Of a stretch of 64,000 bases of DNA, positions 1 through 7,525 are shown in pieces. The stretch is taken from the NCBI RefSeq assembly GCF_947253065.1, contig NZ_CAMXWS010000007.1, forward strand, positions 1-64,000, in the 5' to 3' direction. The stretch comes from an uncultured Corynebacterium sp. GTDB lineage: Bacteria; Actinomycetota; Actinomycetes; Mycobacteriales; Mycobacteriaceae. A model generated the notes under the pieces. It made no database searches and was not told where the DNA came from. It saw only the letters and a list, made by a program, of their open reading frames with translations. A program made the position numbers and the translations under genes. The stretch's first letter is position 1; each line of letters begins with the position of its first letter.

Positions 1-809
1 TTGGCGTTCCGTACATCCTCGTTGCACTGAACAAGTGCGACATGGTCGACGACGAGGAGATCATCGAGCTCGTCGAGATGGAGATCCGCGAACTCCTCGC
101 TGAGCAGGACTACGACGAGGAAGCACCGATCACCCACATCTCCGCACTCAAGGCTCTCGAGGGCGAAGAGAAGTGGGTCCAGTCCGTGATCGACCTCATG
201 GAAGCATGCGACAACTCCATCCCGGATCCGGAGCGCGAGACCGACAAGCCGTTCCTGATGCCGATCGAGGACATCTTCACCATTTCCGGCCGCGGTACCG
301 TTGTTACCGGTCGTGTCGAGCGTGGTGTCCTGAACCTCAACGACGAGGTCGAGATCATCGGTATCCGCGAGAAGTCCCAGAAGACCACCGTCACCTCCAT
401 CGAGATGTTCAACAAGCTTCTCGACACCGCTGAGGCTGGCGACAACGCTGCTCTGCTGCTCCGTGGTCTGAAGCGTGAGGACGTTGAGCGTGGCCAGGTC
501 ATCATCAAGCCGGGCGCTTACACCCCGCACACCAAGTTCGAGGGCTCTGTCTACGTCCTGTCCAAGGACGAGGGCGGCCGCCACACCCCGTTCTTCGACA
601 ACTACCGTCCGCAGTTCTACTTCCGCACCACCGACGTCACCGGTGTTGTGAAGCTGCCGGAGGGCACCGAGATGGTCATGCCGGGCGACAACGTCGACAT
701 GTCTGTCGAGCTGATTCAGCCGGTCGCTATGGACGAGGGCCTGCGCTTCGCTATCCGCGAGGGCTCCCGCACCGTCGGCGCTGGCCGCGTCACCAAGATC
801 CTGGACTAG
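1..809 (+). CDS. tuf: Elongation factor Tu, 3' part (start lies outside the window)
   Basis: EF-Tu is the GTPase that delivers aminoacyl-tRNA to the ribosomal A site. Only the C-terminal two thirds are present. The first readable residues, GVPYILVALNKCDMVDD, contain the NKCD guanine-specificity motif of the G domain. They are followed by the EF-Tu-specific beta-barrel domains, including FTISGRGTVVTGRVERG and GDNVDMSVELIQPVAMDEGLRFAIREG, and the usual C-terminus GAGRVTKILD. The frame is open from base 3 and ends with TAG at 807-809. A strong terminator follows at once, so tuf ends its transcription unit. Confidence 0.98.
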   Translation, partial: GVPYILVALNKCDMVDDEEIIELVEMEIRELLAEQDYDEEAPITHISALKALEGEEKWVQSVIDLMEACDNSIPDPERETDKPFLMPIEDIFTISGRGTVVTGRVERGVLNLNDEVEIIGIREKSQKTTVTSIEMFNKLLDTAEAGDNAALLLRGLKREDVERGQVIIKPGAYTPHTKFEGSVYVLSKDEGGRHTPFFDNYRPQFYFRTTDVTGVVKLPEGTEMVMPGDNVDMSVELIQPVAMDEGLRFAIREGSRTVGAGRVTKILD

Positions 810-831
810 TCTTCGACTAGTTTCCTAGATC

Positions 832-860
832 AGCCGCATCCCGTAAGGGGTGCGGCTTTT
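832..860 (+). terminator. Rho-independent terminator of tuf
   Basis: An 11-bp stem (AGCCGCATCCC with GGGGTGCGGCT, one G-U pair) has a 4-base loop and is followed by TTTT, 23 bases after the tuf stop codon. Confidence 0.9.
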
Positions 861-935
861 CGCTTTTCTCCAGTTATCCACAGGTCTGGTTCTTCGCCCT
901 GCGTTTGGTGGCGCCGGCTGTTTATTGTTTGGGGC

Positions 936-1994
936 ATGAACGATTTCGCGGTTTATGTTGGTGCCACCAACGCCATCGACTCGCTGGGCAGTTTCGATGC
1001 TCAGCTGCTCATCGATGCCGGCGCCAACCCCAACCGTGTTACCGAATGGGCCAGTGTTCACGAGACCTACTACGGGAAAACCAAGCACTCCCGCCAGCAG
1101 GCTCATGCTGTACGGATTGCGCGTTCGACGTCGAAGTCGTTGGATCAGTTGGTGTTTATTGAGCAGCAGGTCAAAAAGGCCAAGGATCCGTGGAAGACGC
1201 GTTTGGCCCTGTTGTCGGTGGAGGGGAACTACGCGACGTTGAAGCGTCGTGCGAAAGACATCGTGGAGGTCCCGGAGAAGCCTGCCCCGAAAACGTCGGT
1301 GCGGTTTACCAAATCGCGTAAAGGTAAGCGGTCGTTTACTGCTACAGGTTCTGAGCGTGATATTGCTGCCCTTGAACACGCCCTGCGCCAGAATTTGGAT
1401 GCCACCCGTCCTGAGGGTCCGCAGATGTATGAGGCGTTTGCCCGCCTGTTGCGTTCTGGTGGTGGGGTGGCCTTAGCGGTGCCGCGGCCGTTGGTGGTGA
1501 TTCCACTATCCGATTACACGAAGATTCTCGGCGGCCACGGCGATGAAACAATTCTTGGGTTGTCGGATGGCACCACGATGACGGGTGCGGAATACCTTGC
1601 ACAGTTTCATGGTGCTGAGCTTGAGGTGGCGTTGTTCCACCCGGCGGAAGGTGCGGTGAACCTGTACCGCACCCAGCGGTTCGCTAACAGCAAGCAGCGG
1701 GATTTGGCGCGGGCAACGTTGACGACGTGTCCGGTGCCGGGGTGCCGGCATGCTGCTGATCATTGCGAGATTCACCACATCACTGCCTGGGCGCGTGGTG
1801 GTGAGACGAATATGGCGAATTTGGCGCCGGTGTGTAGGTATCACAACCGGACTAATGATGATGACCCGTGGCGCACACACCGGGGTCGAATACGAAGGCG
1901 ACGCGGCAGCCCAATCTGGGTATCACCACGAGGAAAACCGGTACCGAATACCACCCACCGGTACGGAGCCATGCACCTACTGTTCGGCAGCTAG
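936..1994 (+). CDS. HNH endonuclease-domain protein
   Basis: A 352-residue protein whose C-terminal part carries a complete HNH signature. CPVPGC and a further Cys (about residues 268-278) precede CEIHHITAW, ARGGETNMANLAPVC and YHN, giving the two zinc-knuckle Cys pairs and the His-His-Asn core (about 268-306). The N-terminal part resembles the helical region of the large DUF222/HNH families that are repeated in corynebacterial and mycobacterial genomes. Their biological role is unclear; nicking or homing-type DNA cleavage is the usual guess. No Shine-Dalgarno sequence is visible. TATTGT at 923-928 lies 7 bases before the ATG, which suggests a leaderless mRNA. Confidence 0.85.
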   Translation: MNDFAVYVGATNAIDSLGSFDAQLLIDAGANPNRVTEWASVHETYYGKTKHSRQQAHAVRIARSTSKSLDQLVFIEQQVKKAKDPWKTRLALLSVEGNYATLKRRAKDIVEVPEKPAPKTSVRFTKSRKGKRSFTATGSERDIAALEHALRQNLDATRPEGPQMYEAFARLLRSGGGVALAVPRPLVVIPLSDYTKILGGHGDETILGLSDGTTMTGAEYLAQFHGAELEVALFHPAEGAVNLYRTQRFANSKQRDLARATLTTCPVPGCRHAADHCEIHHITAWARGGETNMANLAPVCRYHNRTNDDDPWRTHRGRIRRRRGSPIWVSPRGKPVPNTTHRYGAMHLLFGS

Positions 1995-2031
1995 ATGCAT
2001 GTGCACATGACGGGACCGTAGACTCACCAGG

Positions 2032-2727
2032 GTGCAAGACCCGACTCGAATTCCGCGCGTCCTGGATAGGCTTCGTGATGCCTGGGAAGGCCAACCCGAC
2101 CTGCCACTAGCCACCCTCTTCGGCATTCTGGCCAATCGAGGTGCCGGTTGGGGTACGACGGACGAAGAACTCGAGCAGTTACTCATTGTCGAATCTTTGA
2201 CGCACCCCTCCGAGCTACCCCGCGACGATGATGGCCGTGTCGCTGATGACCTCTTGGTTGAAACGCTTTCCCCTGATCAACGCGTAACACTGACCAAAAG
2301 CGGGGCAGTGGTCGTGCGCTCTGGGGATCGCGACAGGCAACCTAGTGTGTGGCATTACAGCTCTGTACGCCCAACAGGCCCTGGACGGATGTTGACCGTC
2401 ATGGATGGGGAAGGACTGGCGCATCGCCTGGGCATCGTCACATTGATTTCGCAGATCAAGAGCACCACTAACGAAGATATCGAAGGGCTGGAACGCGCTG
2501 AGATCGGCAACCACGTGTGGCTCGCCGTCCTAGCTGACGGAAGCAGAGTGCTCATCACTCAACGGCTCCACCTGTGGACAACGCAGCGACGCACTGTAAC
2601 GAAAACAACGCACGCCTGGAATCAGATCGTGCGTTGTCGCGTGGGCGAAGAATTCGTCTACGTGTCGGGTGGAGGGGAGACGGTGGGGCTGGGGATCGTC
2701 GATAAGCTGCTGCTCGTGGAGAGCTAA
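2032..2727 (+). CDS. Uncharacterised 231-residue protein
   Basis: I do not recognise a family. The product is soluble, has no signal peptide or membrane segment, and has an N-terminal helical part followed by a beta-rich C-terminal half. The GTG start is supported by TAGACT at 2019-2024, exactly 7 bases upstream, in the leaderless arrangement seen at many genes here. It follows the HNH gene by 37 bases. Its end overlaps the end of the convergent membrane-protein gene by 4 bases. A copy of the CGTCGATAAGC motif (2697-2707) encodes Val-Asp-Lys close to the C-terminus. Confidence 0.7.
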   Translation: MQDPTRIPRVLDRLRDAWEGQPDLPLATLFGILANRGAGWGTTDEELEQLLIVESLTHPSELPRDDDGRVADDLLVETLSPDQRVTLTKSGAVVVRSGDRDRQPSVWHYSSVRPTGPGRMLTVMDGEGLAHRLGIVTLISQIKSTTNEDIEGLERAEIGNHVWLAVLADGSRVLITQRLHLWTTQRRTVTKTTHAWNQIVRCRVGEEFVYVSGGGETVGLGIVDKLLLVES

Positions 2728-3284
2728 GCAGTGACCTTATCGAGGTGAAGCTTGAACACTGTGTCGATATCCATGGTGTCTAGCGCGTCCCGGAAATCCG
2801 CGTCGACCTGCTCGACATAGGCCACGATGCTATCAATGTCGAAATTCGGATTCGCGGTGATCGTGAACGTTGCAGTCGGACGGTCCCGAACATAGGCGAC
2901 GGACTGCTTTGCGCTCGCCACGAGCTCCGACTGCTCCGCATGCTTGCACGCTGCCTGAGCCACGCGCGCCACGTTGATGCGAGTCTCGCCCTGATCTTCG
3001 TGCGCCGGCGTAATGAACCGGCTGTTGAACCCACGGTTGCGGATATTCGGCATGATCAGCCACATGCCCACGATGATCGCGCCGATCAGTGTGCAGATGA
3101 GAGCTGTCGCGTACCAATTCATGCCAGGCACATCGCTGAGCAGCGAACGGTTCACGCCACGCACGTACTCGCTGACATACGGGATCTCCCAGTACAAAGC
3201 AGCGGGCACAAGTCCGCCCACGAGGAGAAGGACGCCGAGCAGGAAGATGATCAGGCGGTCAAAGAACGCCAGTGTGCGTGTCAT
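2724..3284 (-). CDS. AmaP-like membrane protein of the Asp23 operon
   Basis: A 186-residue protein with two predicted membrane segments (about residues 8-32 and 57-80) and a soluble C-terminal half. This matches the layout of the Asp23 membrane anchor AmaP of Gram-positive bacteria. In staphylococci AmaP tethers Asp23 to the membrane; the same role here is inferred from gene order. It is the last gene of the operon and overlaps its upstream neighbour by 4 bases (ATGA). No terminator is visible, because the convergent gene overlaps its stop codon. Confidence 0.65.
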   Translation of the reverse strand: MTRTLAFFDRLIIFLLGVLLLVGGLVPAALYWEIPYVSEYVRGVNRSLLSDVPGMNWYATALICTLIGAIIVGMWLIMPNIRNRGFNSRFITPAHEDQGETRINVARVAQAACKHAEQSELVASAKQSVAYVRDRPTATFTITANPNFDIDSIVAYVEQVDADFRDALDTMDIDTVFKLHLDKVTA

Positions 3285-3853
3285 GCCAGCTCCTTCGGTT
3301 GGGTGGATTGATGGATTTTGATGCGGACTTTGGGTGGTCGCGTAAGGCGCTGCATCTCGTCGGTCAGGATGTCGGAGAGGCGTTGGTCGAGAGCTGATGA
3401 TCCGTCGTCTTCGACGTTCAGCGTGAGCTTTTTGCGGGTTGCGCGGGAGGCGATATTGGTGCGCCCGAGCTCATTGCGTGCCGACGCCGTCGCCCGCCGC
3501 GCCACGTCCACCGGCCGCAGCCAGATGGATGAGGCCGAATCGACCTGCACGTAGCGGCGCGGTCGTGGTTTGAACGCTGCGATGATGAACCACAGGCCGA
3601 TCGCGGCGATGACAATGCCGACTGTGACGCCGAGGGGTGTTGCGCTTGCGGTGCCGAGCCACTCGAGCGTGGGTCGGATCCACGAGTTGTCCGGGTCGTT
3701 TTCTTGGTAGCGGTACCAGAGGTCGCGGCCGATGACGCCGGAGACGGTGAGCAGCACGATTCCGAGGAGGACAGTCAGCCACCGTACTGCGGGGTTTCCC
3801 TTGGGTTCGGCGCCGGCGCGGGGGCCGGTGGGTGTCGCGTCAGTCACGGGCAC
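3281..3853 (-). CDS. DUF6286-type membrane protein of the Asp23 operon
   Basis: A 190-residue protein with two membrane segments (about residues 23-45 and 72-94) and a cytoplasmic-type C-terminal domain containing SIWLRPVDVARRATASAR. Proteins of this kind are found next to Asp23/Gls24 genes in actinobacteria, and I assign it to the DUF6286 family on that basis. It is translationally coupled on both sides: the ATG sits at the stop codon of the upstream gene and its stop overlaps the next start. Function is unknown; a structural role in an envelope-stress complex at the membrane is inferred. Confidence 0.65.
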   Translation of the reverse strand: MPVTDATPTGPRAGAEPKGNPAVRWLTVLLGIVLLTVSGVIGRDLWYRYQENDPDNSWIRPTLEWLGTASATPLGVTVGIVIAAIGLWFIIAAFKPRPRRYVQVDSASSIWLRPVDVARRATASARNELGRTNIASRATRKKLTLNVEDDGSSALDQRLSDILTDEMQRLTRPPKVRIKIHQSTQPKELA

Positions 3854-4872
3854 TAGGCCTCCTCTTCTGTTTCGATGGTGATCGGCTTGAGCGGACGCTG
3901 CTGCGGCACTTGCGGCTTCACGACGTCGAGCTGCGGCACGCTGATCGCACGGAGCGGCGCGGGCATCGGCTTATCGACGCCCACATACCTCAACCTGTTC
4001 ACCCTGATTTCCCTCAGTGGCTTCTGCGCCGGGAGGGAAACGGGTGTGAGCTGTGCAGCTCTTGCGACCTGGATGTATTGCAGTGGTCGCTGGGCAGGGC
4101 GTTCAACTGGGATGCGGGGTGCGTACTGCTTGATGTTGATGTCGCGCAGCGGTGCCGGGGCTGGCGGTGACACCGACCGTGGGTGCGCACCGTTGGCACT
4201 GCCGAAGGTGTTGACGCTGATCGCGCGCAACGGTGTCTGCTCCGGGCACTGGGGGAGAGTTGGCTGGAATGGCTCTGGTGTTTCTACCGAGTCAACGCGT
4301 GGCGGCTCCGGTATCTCAACCGAGCGGGGACGAGATGGCAGGGGAGCGGAGATGCTACGGATCTGCTGAGGCTCAGGTGCCTCGATGGATGCGATCTTTT
4401 TGTACGTCGAGTCGTCTACTTCGATGTCCGCAAGTTCGATGGGCTCTTTCACATGCGGAGACGTCACCTGAGAACGAGTGACCCGTACCGGGGCTGCCGC
4501 AATCTCCGTGAGGTGGAGCTTGAGGTCATTGCGGGTGACACGTTCACCGAAGGCTGTGGATTCAGCGTCGACGACGTTCACGTTGACCTTTGTTACGGAG
4601 AGACCTGTCAAGGTTGTGACGTGGTTGCTGACGGTCTGGCGGACCTCGTCGGTAATTGCCCCGATGGGGGCGGGATACGAGTTCACGATCTCCAAGTCCA
4701 GGATGACGGAGCCGCCGGGGCGGTCAATTTGCGCGTCGATGCGCGGGAAGCTTCTGCCGGCCAGGCCAGCGAGCTTTGCATCGATCTCGCGTACGTCAGG
4801 CACCGACAAGACAGCGATTTCAGCGACGCGTGCGACGGCCTTTTCGCTAATGCGGTACGAAGCAGGATCCAT
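3853..4872 (-). CDS. Asp23/Gls24-family protein with a long PLRxIxV repeat tail
   Basis: A 339-residue protein in two parts. Residues about 5-105 resemble the Asp23/Gls24 (alkaline shock) domain, with YRISEKAVARVAEIAV, ILDLEIVNSYPAPI and a C-terminal VTKVNVNVVDAE strand. Residues about 165-339 are Pro-rich and built of degenerate repeats about 22 residues apart: PLRAISV (214), PLRDINI (241), PLQYIQV (263), PLREIRV (285), PLRAISV (306) and PLKPITI (327). The protein ends in ETEEEA. There is no signal peptide. Ordinary Asp23 proteins lack such a tail. The gene overlaps both neighbours (1 base with the DUF2273 gene), so it is part of the operon. Confidence 0.75.
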   Translation of the reverse strand: MDPASYRISEKAVARVAEIAVLSVPDVREIDAKLAGLAGRSFPRIDAQIDRPGGSVILDLEIVNSYPAPIGAITDEVRQTVSNHVTTLTGLSVTKVNVNVVDAESTAFGERVTRNDLKLHLTEIAAAPVRVTRSQVTSPHVKEPIELADIEVDDSTYKKIASIEAPEPQQIRSISAPLPSRPRSVEIPEPPRVDSVETPEPFQPTLPQCPEQTPLRAISVNTFGSANGAHPRSVSPPAPAPLRDINIKQYAPRIPVERPAQRPLQYIQVARAAQLTPVSLPAQKPLREIRVNRLRYVGVDKPMPAPLRAISVPQLDVVKPQVPQQRPLKPITIETEEEA

Positions 4873-5072
4873 TAGCTACGACCCCGCCCAGAGGTGGTGC
4901 TGACCAAATCAGCCAAATCAATACGGCCTTCCAGCTGCGCACCGACGACACCACCGATAACGCCGAACAGCAGCGTGAAGAAGAACCCGATCCAACCGCC
5001 GAGGATCAAAGCGAACGCCAGCACGACACCGACGACGGCGCCGAGGACGGTCTTATTGGAGAAGATGTTCAT
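4872..5072 (-). CDS. DUF2273-type small membrane protein
   Basis: A 66-residue, very hydrophobic protein: two close membrane segments (about residues 8-25 and 28-47, rich in Gly, Val and Phe) followed by a short polar tail. Size and composition match the DUF2273 proteins usually encoded between Asp23 genes in actinobacteria and firmicutes. The family has no established biochemical role. The gene is coupled to the repeat-tailed Asp23 gene by a shared base at stop and start. Confidence 0.75.
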   Translation of the reverse strand: MNIFSNKTVLGAVVGVVLAFALILGGWIGFFFTLLFGVIGGVVGAQLEGRIDLADLVSTTSGRGRS

Positions 5073-5120
5073 GGGTGCTCCACTTTTCTAATACGTTTCC
5101 AATGCGTTGCAGGTAGTCCA

Positions 5121-5150
5121 GCTCTACACAGCTCTACACAGCTCTACACA
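5121..5150. repeat. Three tandem copies of a 10-bp unit
   Basis: GCTCTACACA is repeated three times without mismatch at the 3' end of the second Asp23 gene. The stop codon of that gene (5144-5146 on the minus strand) lies inside the last copy, so copy-number change would alter the intergenic spacer more than the protein. Confidence 0.95.
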
Positions 5151-5473
5151 GCGTCATCGAACACGACGTCGATGACTGGCTCCGAGCCCGAGCCCGAGCC
5201 CGACTCTGCGAAAACAGGCAAAGCGCTCACTGCCTTCCGCACGTCGCCTACGATCTCGGGGATCTGGCGGCGTGAGCGCAGGTCGTAGGTGAGGTGTAGG
5301 GAGAGGTGGGGGACGGTGTCGTCGATAAGCTGAATGCCTTCGATCATGGCGCCGCTGACCCGCAGGAATGCTTGGCCCATGCGGCCGCCGGAGACTCCCG
5401 CCACACCGTCGACAGAAAGAGCTGCGTCACGGATTGTTTCCGCGGTGTCCTTGGTGACGGAGAATGCGGCCAT
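5144..5473 (-). CDS. Asp23/Gls24-family protein, short form
   Basis: A 109-residue protein that is little more than one Asp23/Gls24-like domain. It has the N-terminal helix ETIRDAALSVDGVAGVSGG, the central HLSLHLTYDLRSRRQIPEI strand-helix region and a C-terminal PVIDVVFDDAV strand. A short Ser-Gly run (residues about 91-97) sits before the last strand. It starts 2 bases after the stop of the upstream Asp23 gene. Asp23 proteins gather under the membrane during envelope stress in staphylococci; the same job here is inferred from family and operon. Confidence 0.7.
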   Translation of the reverse strand: MAAFSVTKDTAETIRDAALSVDGVAGVSGGRMGQAFLRVSGAMIEGIQLIDDTVPHLSLHLTYDLRSRRQIPEIVGDVRKAVSALPVFAESGSGSGSEPVIDVVFDDAV

Positions 5474-5475
5474 TC

Positions 5476-5955
5476 CTACTGGTCCAGAGCCTGCTGGTTG
5501 GACGTCTCGGTCTCAGTTGTCTCTTCCGGCAGGTGCACATCGTGGACGGAGACATCGACGCGGTCAACGATCAGGCCGGTCATACGGGTGACCGCGATGG
5601 TGATGTTCTCGCGGATCGCGTTTGCCAGCTCGTGGATGGCCACGCCGTACTCAGCGATGACGGCGACCGCGACGCTCGCGTGACCATTCTCCACAGCAAC
5701 ATTGACGCCCTGCTGGACGTTGGTGGAAGACGTCAGGGACTCACGCACAGCGCCCCACATACGGGCGGCGCCGCCACCGAGGTTGTTCACGCCGGACACC
5801 TCGCGTGCGGCGATGCCTGCGATCTTGCCCACAACATTGTCATCAATAACGGTGGTGCCGTGGTCGGTCTCAAGCACCTCATTGCGCGGCTGCTCCGGCG
5901 CCTCCGCAGGGTTATTGGTAGCCGGGGTGTTCTGGTTTGCGTTGTTGTCTGCCAT
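5476..5955 (-). CDS. Asp23/Gls24 family envelope stress protein (first gene of operon)
   Basis: A 159-residue Asp23/Gls24 protein. After a polar Asn/Pro-rich head (about 30 residues) come the family landmarks: TTVIDDNVVGKIAGIAAREVSGV, VAVENGHASVAVAVIAEYGV and RMTGLIVDRVDVSVHDVHLP (about residues 35-140). GAAAGGA a few bases before the ATG serves as ribosome binding site. It leads a six-gene, tightly packed operon running down to 2724 (Asp23, Asp23, DUF2273, Asp23 with repeats, DUF6286, AmaP-like). The region upstream is shared with the divergent S10 operon. Confidence 0.85.
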   Translation of the reverse strand: MADNNANQNTPATNNPAEAPEQPRNEVLETDHGTTVIDDNVVGKIAGIAAREVSGVNNLGGGAARMWGAVRESLTSSTNVQQGVNVAVENGHASVAVAVIAEYGVAIHELANAIRENITIAVTRMTGLIVDRVDVSVHDVHLPEETTETETSNQQALDQ

Positions 5956-6179
5956 GACATTCCTTTCAACAGGCTTTTATCTTGTGCGATATGTACAAAG
6001 GCCAATCCTATGTCCAAAAGTCTGGCCCGGCTATGACGCGCAGCAATCGACATCATTTCGATATATTTCCGTAGTTTGCGTTTCCGACGACCTGTGTGTT
6101 TGAATACTCGGGTTGCTTTAACACGGCGCATCCGCGTCGCTGGTAAAGCGAACATGACACCTTTGCACGATGAGCTCAC

Positions 6180-6190
6180 GCTTATCGACG
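6180..6190 (-). repeat. Copy of the CGTCGATAAGC 11-mer (intergenic)
   Basis: Exact match on the minus strand, in the Asp23/S10 divergent region. See the finding on this motif for all copies. Confidence 0.95.
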
Positions 6191-6498
6191 AAGGACCTGC
6201 GATCGAGCACAGGCCACCACCGAGTAGGCACTCTCGAGACCGGGGACCGGAGAAGGGGCATGGCAAATAAACAGCGGCAGTACGCAAGGGCCACGTGAGT
6301 GGATCGTGCAAACGATGTGCTCAAACACCCTTCCGAGCCTGACACTGGGAATATTCCCAGCGGAAGCACTGACACGAGCGTTGTTTATTGCGCGCGTGCA
6401 ACTTCCGCGGAAGTCATGGCAGTCATTCGTTTGAACAGACACTGGCGTTGGCGCCGGCCCTAAACCGGACAACGTTATAGAGAAACTGAAAGCTACAC

Positions 6499-6533
6499 AT
6501 CTCACCACTTTCATCGGTGATGAAAAGTGAGAT
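6499..6533 (+). promoter_or_regulatory. Hairpin in the S10 operon leader
   Basis: ATCTCAC pairs with GTGAGAT, and an inner TTTCATC pairs with GATGAAA across a 3-base loop, with a small internal loop between. The structure ends about 7 bases before the GAGGAAGAGG ribosome-binding region of rpsJ, where it could affect initiation of the whole operon. That role is inferred from position. Confidence 0.5.
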
Positions 6534-6551
6534 AGCGAGGAAGAGGTTAAC

Positions 6552-6857
6552 GTGGCGGGACAGAAGATCCGCATTCGGCTCAAGGCCTACGACCACGAAG
6601 CGATCGACGCATCTGCGAAGAAGATCGTGGAAACGGTTACCCGCACGGGTGCCCGTGTCGTTGGACCGGTGCCGTTGCCCACTGAAAAGAACGTGTACGC
6701 CGTTATTCGTTCTCCCCACAAGTACAAGGACTCGCGCGAGCACTTTGAGATGCGCACCCACAAGCGCCTCATTGACATCCTCGACCCGACGCCGAAGACG
6801 GTTGATGCCCTCATGCGCATCGACCTCCCCGCGAGCGTTGACGTGAACATCCAGTAG
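6552..6857 (+). CDS. rpsJ: Ribosomal protein S10
   Basis: A 101-residue 30S protein that also acts in transcription antitermination as NusE in other bacteria. It is recognised by QKIRIRLKAYDHEAIDASAKKIVETV, the loop RTGARVVGPVPLPTEKNVYAVIRSPHKYKDSREHFE, and the C-terminus LPASVDVNIQ. The start is GTG, preceded by GAGGAAGAGG. It is the first gene of the S10 operon, 14 bases before rplC. Confidence 0.98.
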   Translation: MAGQKIRIRLKAYDHEAIDASAKKIVETVTRTGARVVGPVPLPTEKNVYAVIRSPHKYKDSREHFEMRTHKRLIDILDPTPKTVDALMRIDLPASVDVNIQ

Positions 6858-6871
6858 GGAGAACAAAACAT

Positions 6872-7525
6872 ATGACTAACGAGATCAAGGGCATTCTGGG
6901 CCGCAAGCTCGGTATGACCCAGATCTTCGACGAGGAGAACCGGGTCATTCCGGTGACCGTCGTCGAGGCTGGGCCGTGCGTTGTCACCCAGATCCGCACT
7001 GAAGAGACCGATGGCTACTCCGCCATCCAGATCGCTTACGGCGAGATTGATCCCCGTAAGACGAAGAAGCCTCAGGCAGGCCACTACAAGAAGGCTGGCC
7101 AGAACCCGCGCCGTCACGTGGCAGAGATCCGCATGGATGACACCTCTGCTTACGAGCTCGGCCAGGAAGTGACCGTCAACATCTTCGATGGCGATACCTT
7201 CGTTGACGTTGCCGGCACCACTAAGGGCAAGGGTTACGCAGGCGCTATGAAGCGTCACGGCTTTGCTGGCCAGGGTGCCGCTCACGGTAACCAGGCTGCG
7301 CACCGTCGCGTCGGCTCCATCGGTGGCTGTGCTACCCCGGGCCGCGTGTTCAAGGGCACGCGCATGGCTGGCCGCATGGGCGGCAACCGTGTCACCACCC
7401 AGAACCTCAAGATTCAAAGGATCGACGGCGACTCGAACCTGCTCCTCATCAAGGGTGCTATCCCTGGTGCTAAGGGCAGCCTGGTTACCGTCAAGACCGC
7501 AGTGAAGGGCGGTGCTCACGCATGA
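6872..7525 (+). CDS. rplC: Ribosomal protein L3
   Basis: A 217-residue 50S protein that binds 23S rRNA early in assembly and reaches to the peptidyl-transferase centre. Family landmarks are ILGRKLGMTQIF at the N-terminus and the long central loop KGKGYAGAMKRHGFAGQGAAHGN followed by HRRVGSIGGCATPGRVFKGTRMAGRMG. It overlaps rplD by 4 bases (ATGA), which implies coupled translation. Confidence 0.98.
   Translation: MTNEIKGILGRKLGMTQIFDEENRVIPVTVVEAGPCVVTQIRTEETDGYSAIQIAYGEIDPRKTKKPQAGHYKKAGQNPRRHVAEIRMDDTSAYELGQEVTVNIFDGDTFVDVAGTTKGKGYAGAMKRHGFAGQGAAHGNQAAHRRVGSIGGCATPGRVFKGTRMAGRMGGNRVTTQNLKIQRIDGDSNLLLIKGAIPGAKGSLVTVKTAVKGGAHA

Larger units (their letters stand above)
5956..6551. promoter_or_regulatory. 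596-bp divergent regulatory region between the Asp23 and S10 operons
   Basis: No convincing gene lies here. It must hold the promoters of the Asp23 operon (minus) and the S10 operon (plus), and is long enough for a sizeable S10 leader. Visible elements are one copy of the 11-mer GCTTATCGACG (6180-6190), a perfect 16-bp palindrome CTGGGAATATTCCCAG (6345-6360), and an imperfect hairpin just before the rpsJ ribosome binding site (6499-6533). I could not assign -35 and -10 boxes with confidence. Confidence 0.7.

Noticed and set aside
874..882. DnaA box as a sign of a replication origin
   Set aside because: Only two single boxes 20 kb apart were seen, without a box cluster, dnaA or dnaN.
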